Shown in pieces: positions 1-9,100 of a stretch of 64,000 nt of DNA (its first letter is position 1; every line of letters begins with the position of its first letter). Origin of the DNA: JAFASC01 sp034669505 (GTDB taxonomy: Bacteria > Pseudomonadota > Alphaproteobacteria > Rhizobiales > Beijerinckiaceae); assembly GCA_034669505.1 (NCBI GenBank), contig JAXDNJ010000026.1, positions 1 to 64,000 of the forward strand. The letters are read 5' to 3'. Below the pieces are notes generated by a model. The model made no database searches, was not told where the DNA came from, and worked only from the letters and a program-made list of their open reading frames with translations. Both the position numbers and the translations under genes were made by a program.

Positions 1-896
1 AGCGTGTACGTCTCGGGATTGAATTTCTTCGCCTCGAACCGCTTGACGACGTCGGCAGCTTCGGGGCGTAGCCGCGGATCGGGGGGGAAGGTCATCAGCG
101 TTCCCTCGGCACCTGGACCGGCGATCGCGGCGAATTCTTCCGACGCGATTCCGTCGCCGCCCATCAGCGGCGCCTGTACGCCCTGATCGCGCATCTGCCG
201 CACGAGCAGGCCGGCTTCCGTGTGCACACCGCCGTAGAAGACAACATCGGCGCCTGACGCCTTTACCTTCGACACGATCGCCGAATAATCCTTCTCTCCG
301 ACGTTCAGCCCCTCATAAAGCACTTCGCGGATACCGCCGGTGTTCAGCGCTTTCTTTGTTTCGTCAGCCAGACCCTTTCCGTAAGTCGTTTTGTCCTGGA
401 CGATGGCGATCTTCTTTCCCTTGTAGTTGTCCACGAGATACTTCCCGGCGACGCCGCCCTGCTGGTCATCGCGGCCGCAAGTGCGGAACATGAAGGCGTA
501 GCCGCGCTCGGTGATTTGCGGATTGGTCGAGGCCGGCGTGATCTCGATAATGGCGTTCTCGTTGTAGGTCTCCGAGGCCGGCATGGTCACGCTCGAATTG
601 AAGTGCCCGATGACCCAGGTGATGCCGTCGCCGACGAATTTATTGGCAACGTTGCGGCCCTGTTTCGGATCGGCGGCATCGTCGCCGATCGACAGCGACA
701 GTTTCTTGCCGAGAATGCCGCCGCCGGCGTTGATGTCTTCCACCGCCTGCTCGACGCCGTAGCGCAGCTGCGAGCCGAAGGCGGCATTCGCGCCGCTGAT
801 CGGACCGGCGACCCCGACCTTGATCTGCGCCGAGGCGGCGCCGGCATAAGCCAGCGCGGCGGCGGCGAGCGCCGTGAGAAGCAATTTGCGTTGCAT
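1..896 (-). CDS. livK: Branched-chain amino acid ABC transporter substrate-binding protein, 3' end off the window
   Basis: Read on the minus strand from an ATG at 896, the frame stays open to base 1, so about 298 residues are visible and the C-terminus is missing. The N-terminus is a Sec signal peptide (MQRKLLLTALAAAALAYAG, then ASA before Q). The mature part starts IKVGVAGPISG, typical of periplasmic binding proteins of the Leu/Ile/Val class (peripla_BP_6), and has the expected pattern of ligand-binding segments such as GHFNSSVTMPAS and AIIEITPASTNPQ. It is the last visible gene of the livH-M-G-F series, 46 bases after the small membrane gene, so it should deliver branched-chain amino acids or a related hydrophobic ligand to LivHM. 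Actual ligand specificity cannot be read from the sequence. Confidence 0.93.
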   Translation of the reverse strand, partial: MQRKLLLTALAAAALAYAGAASAQIKVGVAGPISGANAAFGSQLRYGVEQAVEDINAGGGILGKKLSLSIGDDAADPKQGRNVANKFVGDGITWVIGHFNSSVTMPASETYNENAIIEITPASTNPQITERGYAFMFRTCGRDDQQGGVAGKYLVDNYKGKKIAIVQDKTTYGKGLADETKKALNTGGIREVLYEGLNVGEKDYSAIVSKVKASGADVVFYGGVHTEAGLLVRQMRDQGVQAPLMGGDGIASEEFAAIAGPGAEGTLMTFPPDPRLRPEAADVVKRFEAKKFNPETYT

Positions 897-942
897 GTGA
901 CTCCCCGATTTCCCATGATGATCGCGGTTTTGCCGAGACTTG

Positions 943-1287
943 TCATCTTGGCTCTTCGTCGCCACGCGCGCGCCAGGCGAACGGTCCGGCTGCGACAAAG
1001 GCGAAGGGATATTGCCCCACCATCTGCTGCACCTGGCGTATCCGGAACGCGATCGCGGCAACTGCAAGCAGGATGACGAAGGCCAGCAGCGCCGGTCCGA
1101 GAGCGAGGATGTCCTCGCCGAAGAGGGCGTAGTGCAGGAACCGCACGGCCGCCGCCAGTGGGATCGTGTAGGCCAGCGCCTGCCAGAAGGGACGCCAGGT
1201 GAGGGCGATGGCACGGCCGGTTGCAAAGGCGGCCGCGCCCCCCAGGACGCAGGTGAGAAGGAGGAAGGTCCAGAGGTTCTCGGGCAT
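943..1287 (-). CDS. Small membrane protein of the liv operon (DUF6867-like)
   Basis: 114 residues with three hydrophobic segments (about residues 6-28, 34-54 and 60-82) and a basic, acidic-tailed C-terminus. Its ATG overlaps the livF stop by one base (TAATG), so it is translationally coupled to the transporter. Small membrane proteins of this length in this position of liv operons are common in Hyphomicrobiales; I believe this is the DUF6867 family, from memory and not from a search. No catalytic motif is visible. The likely role is accessory to the LivHMGF complex in the inner membrane, which is an inference from position only. Confidence 0.8.
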   Translation of the reverse strand: MPENLWTFLLLTCVLGGAAAFATGRAIALTWRPFWQALAYTIPLAAAVRFLHYALFGEDILALGPALLAFVILLAVAAIAFRIRQVQQMVGQYPFAFVAAGPFAWRARGDEEPR

Positions 1288-2057
1288 TAGAGTGCTCTAG
1301 GTCCCTCCGTTGGCCCGGGCGAGGTAGTTGGCTTCCGTGCCCCGCCTTCGAGATAGGCCGCGCGCACTTTGGGGCTCGCGAGAAGCTCCGCACCCGTGCC
1401 TGCCATCATGATCGCGCCGTTGACCAGGACGTAGCCGCGATGCGCCAGCCGCAGCGCGTGATAGGCATTCTGCTCGACGAGGAAGACGCTCAGTCCCTCC
1501 GCCTTGTTGAGATCGGCGATCACCTCGAAGATTTGCTTGGCGATCAGCGGCGCAAGTCCAAGCGACGGTTCGTCCAGCAAGAGAAGCCTCGGGCGCGTCA
1601 TCAGCGCGCGGGCAATCGCCAGCATCTGCTGTTCGCCGCCCGAAAGCGTGCCGCCGCGCTGTTGCGCGCGATCCTTGAGACGCGGAAAGATGGTGAAGAC
1701 ACGCTCGATGTCTTCGGCGAAGCGCGCGCGATCGGCGAGCGCCCCGCCCATTTGCAGGTTTTCCAGAATCGTCATGCGTGGAAAGATGCGTCGGCCTTCC
1801 GGCGATTGCGCGATCGCGAGCCGCGCGATCTCATGGGTCGGCAGCCGCGTAATCTCACGGCCGTCGAACGTGATCGTGCCGTCTTGAGCGCGCGGATCGC
1901 CGAAAATCGTCATCATCAGAGTGGATTTGCCGGCCCCATTGGCGCCGATCAGCGCAACGATCTCGCCTTCGCCCACATCCACGTCGACGCCCTTCAGCGC
2001 GATGATGTTGCCGTAATAGGCGGTAACGCCGCGCACGCTGAGTAGCGGCGCGCTCAT
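1287..2057 (-). CDS. livF: Branched-chain amino acid ABC transporter ATP-binding protein LivF
   Basis: 256 residues, the usual LivF size (about 235-260). It contains Walker A GANGAGKST, the Q-loop region followed by IAQSPEGRRIFPRMTILENL, the signature LSGGEQQ, Walker B LLLLDEPSLGL and the H-loop region VEQN, where LivF proteins normally have N in place of the ABC histidine. The ATG overlaps the livG stop (ATGA). It forms the ATPase pair with LivG on the cytoplasmic side of LivHM. A proline-rich tail of about 15 residues after the conserved core is unremarkable. Confidence 0.96.
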   Translation of the reverse strand: MSAPLLSVRGVTAYYGNIIALKGVDVDVGEGEIVALIGANGAGKSTLMMTIFGDPRAQDGTITFDGREITRLPTHEIARLAIAQSPEGRRIFPRMTILENLQMGGALADRARFAEDIERVFTIFPRLKDRAQQRGGTLSGGEQQMLAIARALMTRPRLLLLDEPSLGLAPLIAKQIFEVIADLNKAEGLSVFLVEQNAYHALRLAHRGYVLVNGAIMMAGTGAELLASPKVRAAYLEGGARKPTTSPGPTEGPRAL

Positions 2058-2965
2058 CTTACGCTGCCCGCGGCGAGTGCGGCCTCGATCTCCTCGACTT
2101 CGCCTTCATGCTCAACGCCGAGATAAGCGGCGATCACCCGCGCGTCATTGCGGATTTCCCGCGGCGCGCCATCGGCGATTTTCTCGCCGTAATCGAGCAC
2201 GACGACATGATCGGAAATCTCCATCACGACCGACATGTCATGCTCGATGAGCAGGATCGACGTGCCCTGCTCGTCGCGAATGCTGCGCAAGAGTTCGTTC
2301 AGCTCAGCCGATTCGCGCGGGTTGAGTCCGGCGGCGGGCTCATCGAGACAGAGCAGCGTCGGTTCGCTCATCATCGCTCGCGCGACTTCGAGTCGCCGCT
2401 GCGCACCATAGGGCAGCGCACCGGCGGGATCGTCGGCGCGCGCGGTGAGGCCAATGCGCTCGAGCCACGCGCAGGCGCGGTCGAGCGCCTGCGCCTCGCG
2501 CTTGCGATACGCCGGTAGTCCGAGAAGTCCGAACAGCGAATAGCCGGACGCGCGCATCAGCGGATTGTGTTCGCCGACCATGAGGTTTTCGAGCACCGTC
2601 ATGCCGGCGAAGAGCCGGAGGTTCTGGAACGTGCGCGCCACCCGCGCCTCGCGCGCGATCTCCTGGTCGGGCATGCGTTCGAGCAAAAACAGACCGTCCT
2701 CTCTTGAGTAGCGCGTGCCCGAATTGGTCAGCGCCGTGACAGCCGCGTCATCCAGGCGCTCGCCGGATGAGAGCACGAGGCGCCCGGCGCTCGGGCGGTA
2801 GAAGCCGGTGATGCAATTGAAGAGGGTGGTCTTGCCGGCGCCGTTCGGACCTATGAGAGCAGTGATATCGCCGCGGCGCACGTGAAAGGATAAATCGTCG
2901 ACGGCGGTGAGCCCGCCAAAACGCATCGTCAGATGCTCGATTGTGAGCAGCGGATCGGACTGCAT
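2054..2965 (-). CDS. livG: Branched-chain amino acid ABC transporter ATP-binding protein LivG
   Basis: The frame can be extended to 3067, but that would overlap livM by about 80 bases with a low-complexity Arg/Ala leader. The ATG at 2965 (MQSDPLLTIEHLTMRFGG) gives 303 residues starting right at the conserved ABC core and lies 19 bases after the livM stop, so I chose it. Walker A GPNGAGKTT, signature YGAQRRLEVARAM and Walker B LLCLDEPAAGLNP are all present, with IEHDM at the H-loop. An insertion between the Walker A region and the conserved VARTFQNLRLF motif (the segment with SSGERLDDAAVTALTNSG) makes it somewhat longer than LivG of enterobacteria. It partners LivF. Confidence 0.95.
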   Translation of the reverse strand: MQSDPLLTIEHLTMRFGGLTAVDDLSFHVRRGDITALIGPNGAGKTTLFNCITGFYRPSAGRLVLSSGERLDDAAVTALTNSGTRYSREDGLFLLERMPDQEIAREARVARTFQNLRLFAGMTVLENLMVGEHNPLMRASGYSLFGLLGLPAYRKREAQALDRACAWLERIGLTARADDPAGALPYGAQRRLEVARAMMSEPTLLCLDEPAAGLNPRESAELNELLRSIRDEQGTSILLIEHDMSVVMEISDHVVVLDYGEKIADGAPREIRNDARVIAAYLGVEHEGEVEEIEAALAAGSVR

Positions 2966-2984
2966 CACTTCGATCCGCGCGCCA

Positions 2985-4352
2985 TCAGCCGTGGCCTTCT
3001 TTGACAAGCGCGCCGGCAATGGCGCGGCGCTCGCCGAGCGCGATCGTCGGTGCGCGCGTGGCGACAAGGCCGCGGGGCCGCCAATTCATCATCATGACCA
3101 TGGCCATGCCGACGATCAGCATGCGGTATTGCGTCGGATCGAATTCCTCGCCGAAAATCCGCTTCAGAAAATCGAGTTCGCGCAAGATTTCCGAACCGCC
3201 GATGATGACAACCGCGGCAAGCGCGACGCCAAGCTGCGAGCCGCGCCCGCCGAGCACGACGATGGCGAGGATCGTCGCGCTTTCGATGAAGGTGAAGCTC
3301 GATGGCGACACGAAACCTTGGCGCACGGCGAAGAACGCGCCGGCAAACCCGCCGAACATCGCGCCGAGCGCAAACGCGGCGAGCTTGAGTTTCACGGTGT
3401 CGAGCCCGAGCGAGCGGCAGGCAATCTCGTCTTCACGTAAGGCTTCCCAGGCACGACCGATCGGCAGGCGCCGTAAGCGCACGGTGACGAAGTTGGTGAG
3501 CAGCGCGAGGCAGAGGATGAGATAATAGAGAAAGATCACGCGATGAATCGGCGAAAATTTGAGGCCGAACGTTGCGGCGAAACCGTTCGGCCCGGCCGTG
3601 AACGGCAGCCCGAAAAAGCTCGCGCGCGGAATGCTCGATATGCCGGCATCGCCGTTGGTCACGACACTCCAGTTGACCAGCACGATGCGGACGATCTCGC
3701 CGAACGCCATCGTAACGATCGCGAGGTAGTCACCGCGCAGCCGCAGCACCGGAAACCCGAGGAGCATGCCCCAGAGCGCCGCGAGCAGCCCCGCGAGGGG
3801 CAGACAAATCCAGAATGACAGGCCGAAGGTCGTCGACAGCAGCGCATAGGAATAGGCGCCAACCGCGTAGAAGGCGACGTAGCCGAGATCGAGCAGACCG
3901 GCGAGACCGACGACGATATTGAGCCCCCAGCCGAGCATCACGTAAATCAGAATCTGGATGCCGTAATTGTCGATCCATTTGAGCGACCCCTGCGGCCCCA
4001 GCGCGGCAAAGACGGCGAGCGGAAAGACAAAGAGCAGCGCGAGACCGGCGGGTCCGATAAAGCGCGCGACGCGATAAGCGGAGGCGGGCAGCGCCGCATC
4101 GGTTGCCGGTTTGCGGCGCGGCCTTATGTCAAACAACGCCAGAAGAAAGCGCCCGGCAAACACGATCGCCGCGGCGATGAAAAGCCACGACCAGCGCCCC
4201 TGCAGCGTCAGCCTGTTATCGATGTCGGGCTCGGCGCGTAGCGCCAGGATCGGAAAGGCAAGACCCGCGGTGATGATCGCCGCGAGTGCGGCATCCTTCA
4301 ATGCCCGCACTAAGTCAAACGCACCCGGCGCCGCCGCGCGCAGCGCCATCAC
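2985..4352 (-). CDS. livM: Branched-chain amino acid ABC transporter permease LivM
   Basis: 455 residues, about ten hydrophobic segments, long for the family because of an N-terminal part of about 100 residues (two membrane segments and a basic linker) before the conserved core. The core carries the typical LivM text: GLNIVVGLAGLLDLGYVAFYAVGAY, then RLRGDYLAIVTMAFGEI, and the EAA-like loop GRAWEALREDEIACRSLG that docks the ATPases. The start overlaps the livH stop by four bases (ATGA). It forms the translocation channel with LivH in the inner membrane. Confidence 0.95.
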   Translation of the reverse strand: MMALRAAAPGAFDLVRALKDAALAAIITAGLAFPILALRAEPDIDNRLTLQGRWSWLFIAAAIVFAGRFLLALFDIRPRRKPATDAALPASAYRVARFIGPAGLALLFVFPLAVFAALGPQGSLKWIDNYGIQILIYVMLGWGLNIVVGLAGLLDLGYVAFYAVGAYSYALLSTTFGLSFWICLPLAGLLAALWGMLLGFPVLRLRGDYLAIVTMAFGEIVRIVLVNWSVVTNGDAGISSIPRASFFGLPFTAGPNGFAATFGLKFSPIHRVIFLYYLILCLALLTNFVTVRLRRLPIGRAWEALREDEIACRSLGLDTVKLKLAAFALGAMFGGFAGAFFAVRQGFVSPSSFTFIESATILAIVVLGGRGSQLGVALAAVVIIGGSEILRELDFLKRIFGEEFDPTQYRMLIVGMAMVMMMNWRPRGLVATRAPTIALGERRAIAGALVKEGHG

Positions 4353-5269
4353 ACCTTCTCCACGTCGGGGCGGCCAAGTAGCCCGGAGGGCACGAAGATC
4401 AAAGTGATCGCCAGAATCGAGAAAGCAGCGACGTCCTTATAATCCGCGGAGAAATACGCCGACCAGAACGTCTCGATCAAACCAATCAGCAATCCGCCGA
4501 GCACCGCCCCGGGCAGCGAGCCGATGCCGCCGAGCACAGCCGCGGTGAAGGCCTTCACCCCCGGCACGAAGCCGTCCGACGCGCTGACGACGCCGTAATA
4601 AAGCATGTAGAGAACGCCGGCGACGGCGGCGAGCGCTGCACCGATGACGAAGGTCAGCGCGATCGTGCGGTCAACATCGACGCCGAGCAGCGCCGCCATC
4701 TTGGCATCCTGCTCGCAGGCGCGTTGGGCGCGGCCGAGCGGCGTCTTCTGCACGATGTACCAGAAGGCGGCGAGCAGCACCGCGGTGACCGCGACGATCA
4801 GGATCTGCTTGTAGGAAAGCGTCACGTTGTAGCCGCCGGGGCCGGCGGTGACGTGGATTACATCCGTGAAGATCGGCGGCACGGCTTTGTTGCGCGGCCC
4901 CTGCACGACGTACACGAAATTAGCGAGGAAGATCGAAGTCCCCAACGCTGAGATCAATGGCGCGAGCCGGAATGAGCCGCGCAGGCGCCGGTAGGCGACG
5001 CGCTCGATGACAAAGTTCCACAGCGAGGTGAGCGCCATCGCGGCGATGAGCACCAGCACGAAAACGAGCGGCAGCGAGGCGAGGCCGACGAACTGGGTGA
5101 AGGCCAGAAAAAGGATGAGCGCGATAAACGCCGACAGCATGAACACGTCGCCATGGGCGAAATTGATCATGCCGATAATGCCGAAAACCATCGTGTAGCC
5201 GATGGCGATCAAACCGTAGATCGAGCCGAGCGCGATGCCGTTGATGAGCTGCTGGAGGAAAACGTCCAT
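4349..5269 (-). CDS. livH: Branched-chain amino acid ABC transporter permease LivH
   Basis: 306 residues, normal LivH length, starting MDVFLQQLINGIALGSIYGL, with IGMINFAHGDVFM and the ATPase-docking loop GRAQRACEQDAKMAALLGV. It is the first gene of the operon; the upstream 191 bases separate it from a divergent flavin reductase gene and must hold the operon promoter. A 9-bp inverted repeat sits directly upstream (see 5286-5335). Confidence 0.95.
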   Translation of the reverse strand: MDVFLQQLINGIALGSIYGLIAIGYTMVFGIIGMINFAHGDVFMLSAFIALILFLAFTQFVGLASLPLVFVLVLIAAMALTSLWNFVIERVAYRRLRGSFRLAPLISALGTSIFLANFVYVVQGPRNKAVPPIFTDVIHVTAGPGGYNVTLSYKQILIVAVTAVLLAAFWYIVQKTPLGRAQRACEQDAKMAALLGVDVDRTIALTFVIGAALAAVAGVLYMLYYGVVSASDGFVPGVKAFTAAVLGGIGSLPGAVLGGLLIGLIETFWSAYFSADYKDVAAFSILAITLIFVPSGLLGRPDVEKV

Positions 5270-5285
5270 GAAGGGCGCGGGGAGC

Positions 5286-5335
5286 CTAGCCTCGGCGAAG
5301 CAAATCGCCCTCGAAAATCACTCGGTCGAGGCTAG
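5286..5335. promoter_or_regulatory. 9-bp inverted repeat upstream of livH, possible operator
   Basis: The arms at 5286-5294 (CTAGCCTCG) and 5327-5335 (CGAGGCTAG) are perfect complements separated by 32 bases, just ahead of the livH start and facing the divergent gene. The spacing is about three helical turns between arms, so a dimeric regulator site is possible; a coincidence in GC-rich DNA is also possible. No regulator gene lies nearby. Confidence 0.25.
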
Positions 5336-5460
5336 CAAGCGCCATGCCCGCCCGCAAATCGCCGCAGGGCGTGAGATGCCCTTCCTTAACCTGGATCGGC
5401 TAAGGCCGGTGCTGGATGCCCGCCCTTGACCTATATTGGACGGGAATCACCGGGAGGCGG

Positions 5461-5994
5461 ATGGCTGCCGAGAGCGCGATAGCGGCGCAGTTGCCGGAGG
5501 AGACCTGGGCAGTCTCGGATGAGACGCGCGCGGCCTTCCGCGATGCCATGAGCCGCGTCCTTGCGGCTGTGCACATCGTCACGACTGATGGGCCTAAAGG
5601 CAGGGCGGGGATCACCGCAAGCGCCGTGGTCTCGGTCTCGGACGATCCGCCGACGGTCCTCTTCTGCATCAACAAGAACGGCCGCTCGGCCGAGCGTTTT
5701 CTCGGTAACGGCTGTTTCTGCGTCAACACGCTCGCCTCCTCCGACCAGTGGCTCGCCGACCATTTCGCCGGGCGCTCGCGGATGCATCCGGCCGAGCGCT
5801 TCACCCATGGGACATGGCGCACGCTCAGGACGGGGGCGCCGGTGCTGGAGAGCGCGCTGGCCGTCTTCGATTGCCATGTCACCGAGGTGATCACCGCTTC
5901 CACCCACGCGATCCTGATCGGCGCGGTCGTCGAAGCCCGCTATGCGCCTGGTCAGAGCCTCGCCTATCTCGAGCGGTCCTACCGCCACATCTGA
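5461..5994 (+). CDS. Flavin reductase family protein (FMN-binding split barrel)
   Basis: The reading frame opens at 5416, but GGGAGG at 5451-5456 sits four bases before the ATG at 5461, giving 177 residues, which fits this family. Conserved segments are FRDAMSRVLAAVHIVTT, GRAGITASAVVSVSDDPPTVLFCIN, and FCVNTLASSDQWLADHFAG, as in the reductase components of two-component flavin monooxygenases (HpaC/NtaB type). It probably reduces FMN or FAD with NAD(P)H for a monooxygenase not in this window. It is divergent from livH and 111 bases upstream of a substrate-binding protein gene, with which it may be co-transcribed. Confidence 0.88.
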   Translation: MAAESAIAAQLPEETWAVSDETRAAFRDAMSRVLAAVHIVTTDGPKGRAGITASAVVSVSDDPPTVLFCINKNGRSAERFLGNGCFCVNTLASSDQWLADHFAGRSRMHPAERFTHGTWRTLRTGAPVLESALAVFDCHVTEVITASTHAILIGAVVEARYAPGQSLAYLERSYRHI

Positions 5995-6105
5995 CCTGCC
6001 GGTGTCCAGGCGGGACAGGCCAAACCGCCCATGATAAGAGGCTGGTAGCGGCGCCCTGCGCGGTCATGCCGCGCGCGGCCGGAAACACGCCATGGGAGGG
6101 ACTTC

Positions 6106-7314
6106 ATGAACCGCAGAGACATGCTGAAGCTCGGGCTCATCGGCGCCGCTATGCCGGTCCGCGCCTTCGCGCAAGCGCCGAAGCCGCTGAAAATCGGCGT
6201 TCTCAATGACATGTCGAGCGTCTATGCGGACTATCAGGGCATCGGCTCGGTCATCGGGGCGCAGATGGCGGTCGATGATTATTCTCAAAAGCTCGGCGTG
6301 CCGGTGGAAATCATCTCGGCGGATCACCTGCAGAAACCCGACGTCGGCGTCTCGATCGCGCGGCGCTGGTACGAAAACGAAGGTGTGGACGTCATCATGG
6401 ACGTGCCGAATTCGGCCGTTGCGCTAGCTGTCGACGCGCTGACCACCGAAAGAAACAAGGTGCTGATCGGCTCCGGCGCCGGCTCCGATGTGATGACGGG
6501 CGCGCAATGCTCGCCCAATTTCGTCCACTGGACCTACGACACCTGGTCGCTCGGTCATTCGCTCGGCCGCGCGCTGGTCGCCGAGGGCGGCAAGACCTGG
6601 TACTTCATCACCGCCGACTACGCGTTCGGCAAAAGCCTCGAGAAGAGCGCGGTGGATGCGGTCGAGGCTGCCGGCGGGAAAGTGCTCGGGGCCGCCCGCC
6701 ATCCGATCAACACTGCGGATTTCTCGTCGTATCTCCTCCAGGCCCAAGCCTCGGGCGCGGACGTGGTCGGCATCGCCAATGCCGGTGACGACACCAACAA
6801 CACGCTGAAGCAGGCGGCGGAGTTCGGCCTCGGCCAGAAGCAGCGCATGGCGGGGCTGATCCTCAACGTCACCAATATCCCGAGCCTTGGGCTAAAAGCC
6901 GTGCAGAACGTCAAAATCGCGACGCCCTATTATTGGGACCGCAACGACGAGTCGCGCGCGTTCGCCAAGCGCTTCGGCGAGAAGCATCCGCGCCACAACA
7001 TGCCGAACGACATGCAGGCGGGGATGTACTCGGCGACCATCCACCTCATGAAGGCGATGGCGCAGACGAAGAGCGCTGCCGACGGCAAGAAGCTAGTCGA
7101 GGCCATGAAGGCGATCCCGACCGACGATCCGATCTTCGGCAAGGGCTCCGTCCGGGTGGACGGCCGAAAATTGCATCCGATGTATCTGCTATCGACGAAG
7201 AAGCCGGAGGAATCGAAGGGCCCGTGGGACGTGTTCAATGTGGTGCGGGAAATTCCGGTCGATGAGGCCTGGCGGCCGCTCGCAGAAGGTCACTGCCCGT
7301 TGGTGAAGATGTAA
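6106..7314 (+). CDS. ABC transporter substrate-binding protein (peripla_BP_6, Tat-type leader)
   Basis: 402 residues. The N-terminus MNRRDMLKLGLIGAAMP has a twin-arginine motif (RRDMLK) and ends AFAQA before the mature protein KPLKIGVLNDMSSVYADYQG. The rest resembles the branched-chain/amide/urea binding proteins: MDVPNSAVALAV, YDTWSLGHSLGRALV and ADYAFGKSLE. No permease or ATPase gene of its own is adjacent; it could work with the LivHMGF complex at 1-5.3 kb or with a distant transporter. The ligand is unknown. The start ATG has GGGAGG six bases upstream (6094-6099). Confidence 0.9.
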   Translation: MNRRDMLKLGLIGAAMPVRAFAQAPKPLKIGVLNDMSSVYADYQGIGSVIGAQMAVDDYSQKLGVPVEIISADHLQKPDVGVSIARRWYENEGVDVIMDVPNSAVALAVDALTTERNKVLIGSGAGSDVMTGAQCSPNFVHWTYDTWSLGHSLGRALVAEGGKTWYFITADYAFGKSLEKSAVDAVEAAGGKVLGAARHPINTADFSSYLLQAQASGADVVGIANAGDDTNNTLKQAAEFGLGQKQRMAGLILNVTNIPSLGLKAVQNVKIATPYYWDRNDESRAFAKRFGEKHPRHNMPNDMQAGMYSATIHLMKAMAQTKSAADGKKLVEAMKAIPTDDPIFGKGSVRVDGRKLHPMYLLSTKKPEESKGPWDVFNVVREIPVDEAWRPLAEGHCPLVKM

Positions 7315-7320
7315 GGCCGT

Positions 7321-8082
7321 CTAGTTCCGCAGCCGGTAGCCCGTCTTGAAAATCCAGGCGACGATGGAGAGGCAGATGACGAGAAATACGCAGGTCATCG
7401 CGAGGCTGACGCCGACGCTTACATCGGAGATGCCGTAAAAGCTCCAGCGAAAGCCGCTGATGAGATAGACGACCGGATTGACCAACGCGACCTTCTGCCA
7501 GAACGGCGGCAAGAGGTTGATCGAGTAAAAGCTGCCGCCGAGAAAGGTCAGCGGCGTGATGACAAGCAGCGGGATCACCTGTAGCTTTTCAAAGCCATCG
7601 GCCCAGATGCCGATGATGAAGCCGAACAGGCAGAACGTGATCGCCGTCAGCACGAGGAAGCCGACCATCCAGACGGGATGATCGATGCGCAGCGGCACGA
7701 AGAAGAACGCCGTCGCAAGGATGATAAGACCGACGAGGATGGATTTCGTCGCCGCGGCGCCGACATAGCCGGTGACGATCTCAAGATAAGAGATCGGCGC
7801 CGACAGAATCTCGTAAATCGTGCCAACGAAGCGCGGGAAGTAGATGCCGAAGGAGGCGTTGGTGACGCTCTGCTGCAACAGCGTCAGCATGATCAAGCCC
7901 GGCACGATGAAGGCGCCGTAGCTGATTCCTTCGATTTGCGTGATCCGCGAGCCGATCGCCGCGCCAAATACGACGAAATAAAGCGAGGTCGAGATGACAG
8001 GCGACACGATGCTCTGCAACAGCGTGCGCCGGGTGCGGCTCATCTCGAACATGTAGATCGCGCGGATGGCTTGTAGATTCAT
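7321..8082 (-). CDS. ABC-2 type transporter permease
   Basis: 253 residues with six predicted membrane segments in the ABC2_membrane pattern: FEMSRTRRTLLQSIVSPVIS at the amino end, PRFVGTIYEILSAPISYLEI, then the large central hydrophobic block and PLTFLGGSFYSINLLPPFWQ in the last third. Such permeases dimerise and pair with a DrrA/CcmA-like ATPase. It begins two bases after the ATPase gene ends, so the two form an operon. The substrate (drug, polysaccharide, lipid) cannot be told. It converges with the binding-protein gene, ending six bases from its stop. Confidence 0.92.
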   Translation of the reverse strand: MNLQAIRAIYMFEMSRTRRTLLQSIVSPVISTSLYFVVFGAAIGSRITQIEGISYGAFIVPGLIMLTLLQQSVTNASFGIYFPRFVGTIYEILSAPISYLEIVTGYVGAAATKSILVGLIILATAFFFVPLRIDHPVWMVGFLVLTAITFCLFGFIIGIWADGFEKLQVIPLLVITPLTFLGGSFYSINLLPPFWQKVALVNPVVYLISGFRWSFYGISDVSVGVSLAMTCVFLVICLSIVAWIFKTGYRLRN

Positions 8083-8084
8083 GA

Positions 8085-9020
8085 TCAGCGGCTCGTCAGA
8101 TCGACGAAGATGTCTTCGAGGGAACTCTGCGTCGTGCGCAGGTCCTTGAACCCTACCCCGGCGCGCTTCAGCTCTTCGAGCAACGTGGTGATGCCGGTTC
8201 GCTCCGCCTTAGTGTCGTAGGTATAGACGAGCTCGCGGCCTTCATCTGCCAGCGCGATGTCGTAAGCTGCAAACATCGCCGGCACTGCTTCGAGAGGCGC
8301 GTTCAGCTCAAGCGTCAGCTGCTTCTTGCCGAGCTTGCGCATCAGTGTCGCCTTGTCCTCGACAAGGATCAGCTCGCCCTTACTCATCATGCCGATCCGG
8401 TCGGCCATATCTTCGGCTTCTTCGATGTAGTGCGTGGTGAGGATAATGGTCACGCCGGATTCGCGCAGTTCGCGCACCAACTGCCACATGTCCTTGCGCA
8501 GGCTGACGTCCACGCCGGCGCTCGGTTCGTCGAGGAAGAGGATTTGCGGCTCGTGCGACAGCGCCTTGGCGATCATGACGCGCCGCTTCATGCCACCCGA
8601 CAGCGTCATGATCTTGTCGTTTCGTTTGTCGAAGAGCGACAGGTCCTTCAGTACGCGCTGGATATGGGCGGGGTTCGGACGCTTGCCGAAGAGACCGCGG
8701 CTGAAGGAGACGGTTTTCCAGACGGATTCGAAGGCGTCCGTCGTCAGTTCCTGCGGGACGAGTCCGATTTTGGCGCGCGCCGCGCGATATCCATCGCGGA
8801 TGTCGTGCCCATCGACGGTGACTGAGCCGAGCGTCGGATTGACGATCCCGCAAATGATGCTGATCAGCGTCGTCTTGCCGGCACCGTTCGGCCCGAGCAG
8901 CGCGAAAATCTCGCCGCGGCGGATGCTGAGATCGATGTTCTTCAGCGCCTCAAAGCCGGAGGCGTAGGTTTTCGACAAATCGGCGACGCTGATCACGGCG
9001 GGCGGTACGGGGGCGTGCAA
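8085..9020 (-). CDS. ABC transporter ATP-binding protein (CcmA/DrrA-like exporter ATPase)
   Basis: 311 residues, with Walker A GPNGAGKTT, signature LSGGMKRRVMIAKAL, Walker B ILFLDEPSAGVDVSLR and H-loop TTHYIEEAEDMADR. A C-terminal domain of about 80 residues (LTLELNAPLEAVPAMF to the end, closing SSLEDIFVDLTSR) is the extension usual for exporter ATPases. The predicted start is TTG; GGAG lies eight bases upstream, which supports it, while a GTG eight codons in is the alternative. It is the first gene of a two-gene exporter operon. Confidence 0.93.
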   Translation of the reverse strand: MHAPVPPAVISVADLSKTYASGFEALKNIDLSIRRGEIFALLGPNGAGKTTLISIICGIVNPTLGSVTVDGHDIRDGYRAARAKIGLVPQELTTDAFESVWKTVSFSRGLFGKRPNPAHIQRVLKDLSLFDKRNDKIMTLSGGMKRRVMIAKALSHEPQILFLDEPSAGVDVSLRKDMWQLVRELRESGVTIILTTHYIEEAEDMADRIGMMSKGELILVEDKATLMRKLGKKQLTLELNAPLEAVPAMFAAYDIALADEGRELVYTYDTKAERTGITTLLEELKRAGVGFKDLRTTQSSLEDIFVDLTSR

Positions 9021-9100
9021 TAGGCGGGCTCCAGAGAGGCCGTTGGCTTATCCGAAGCGTGCCTTTGGGGCTAGTCCCGGCCATAGCGTAAGCGCAGGCG

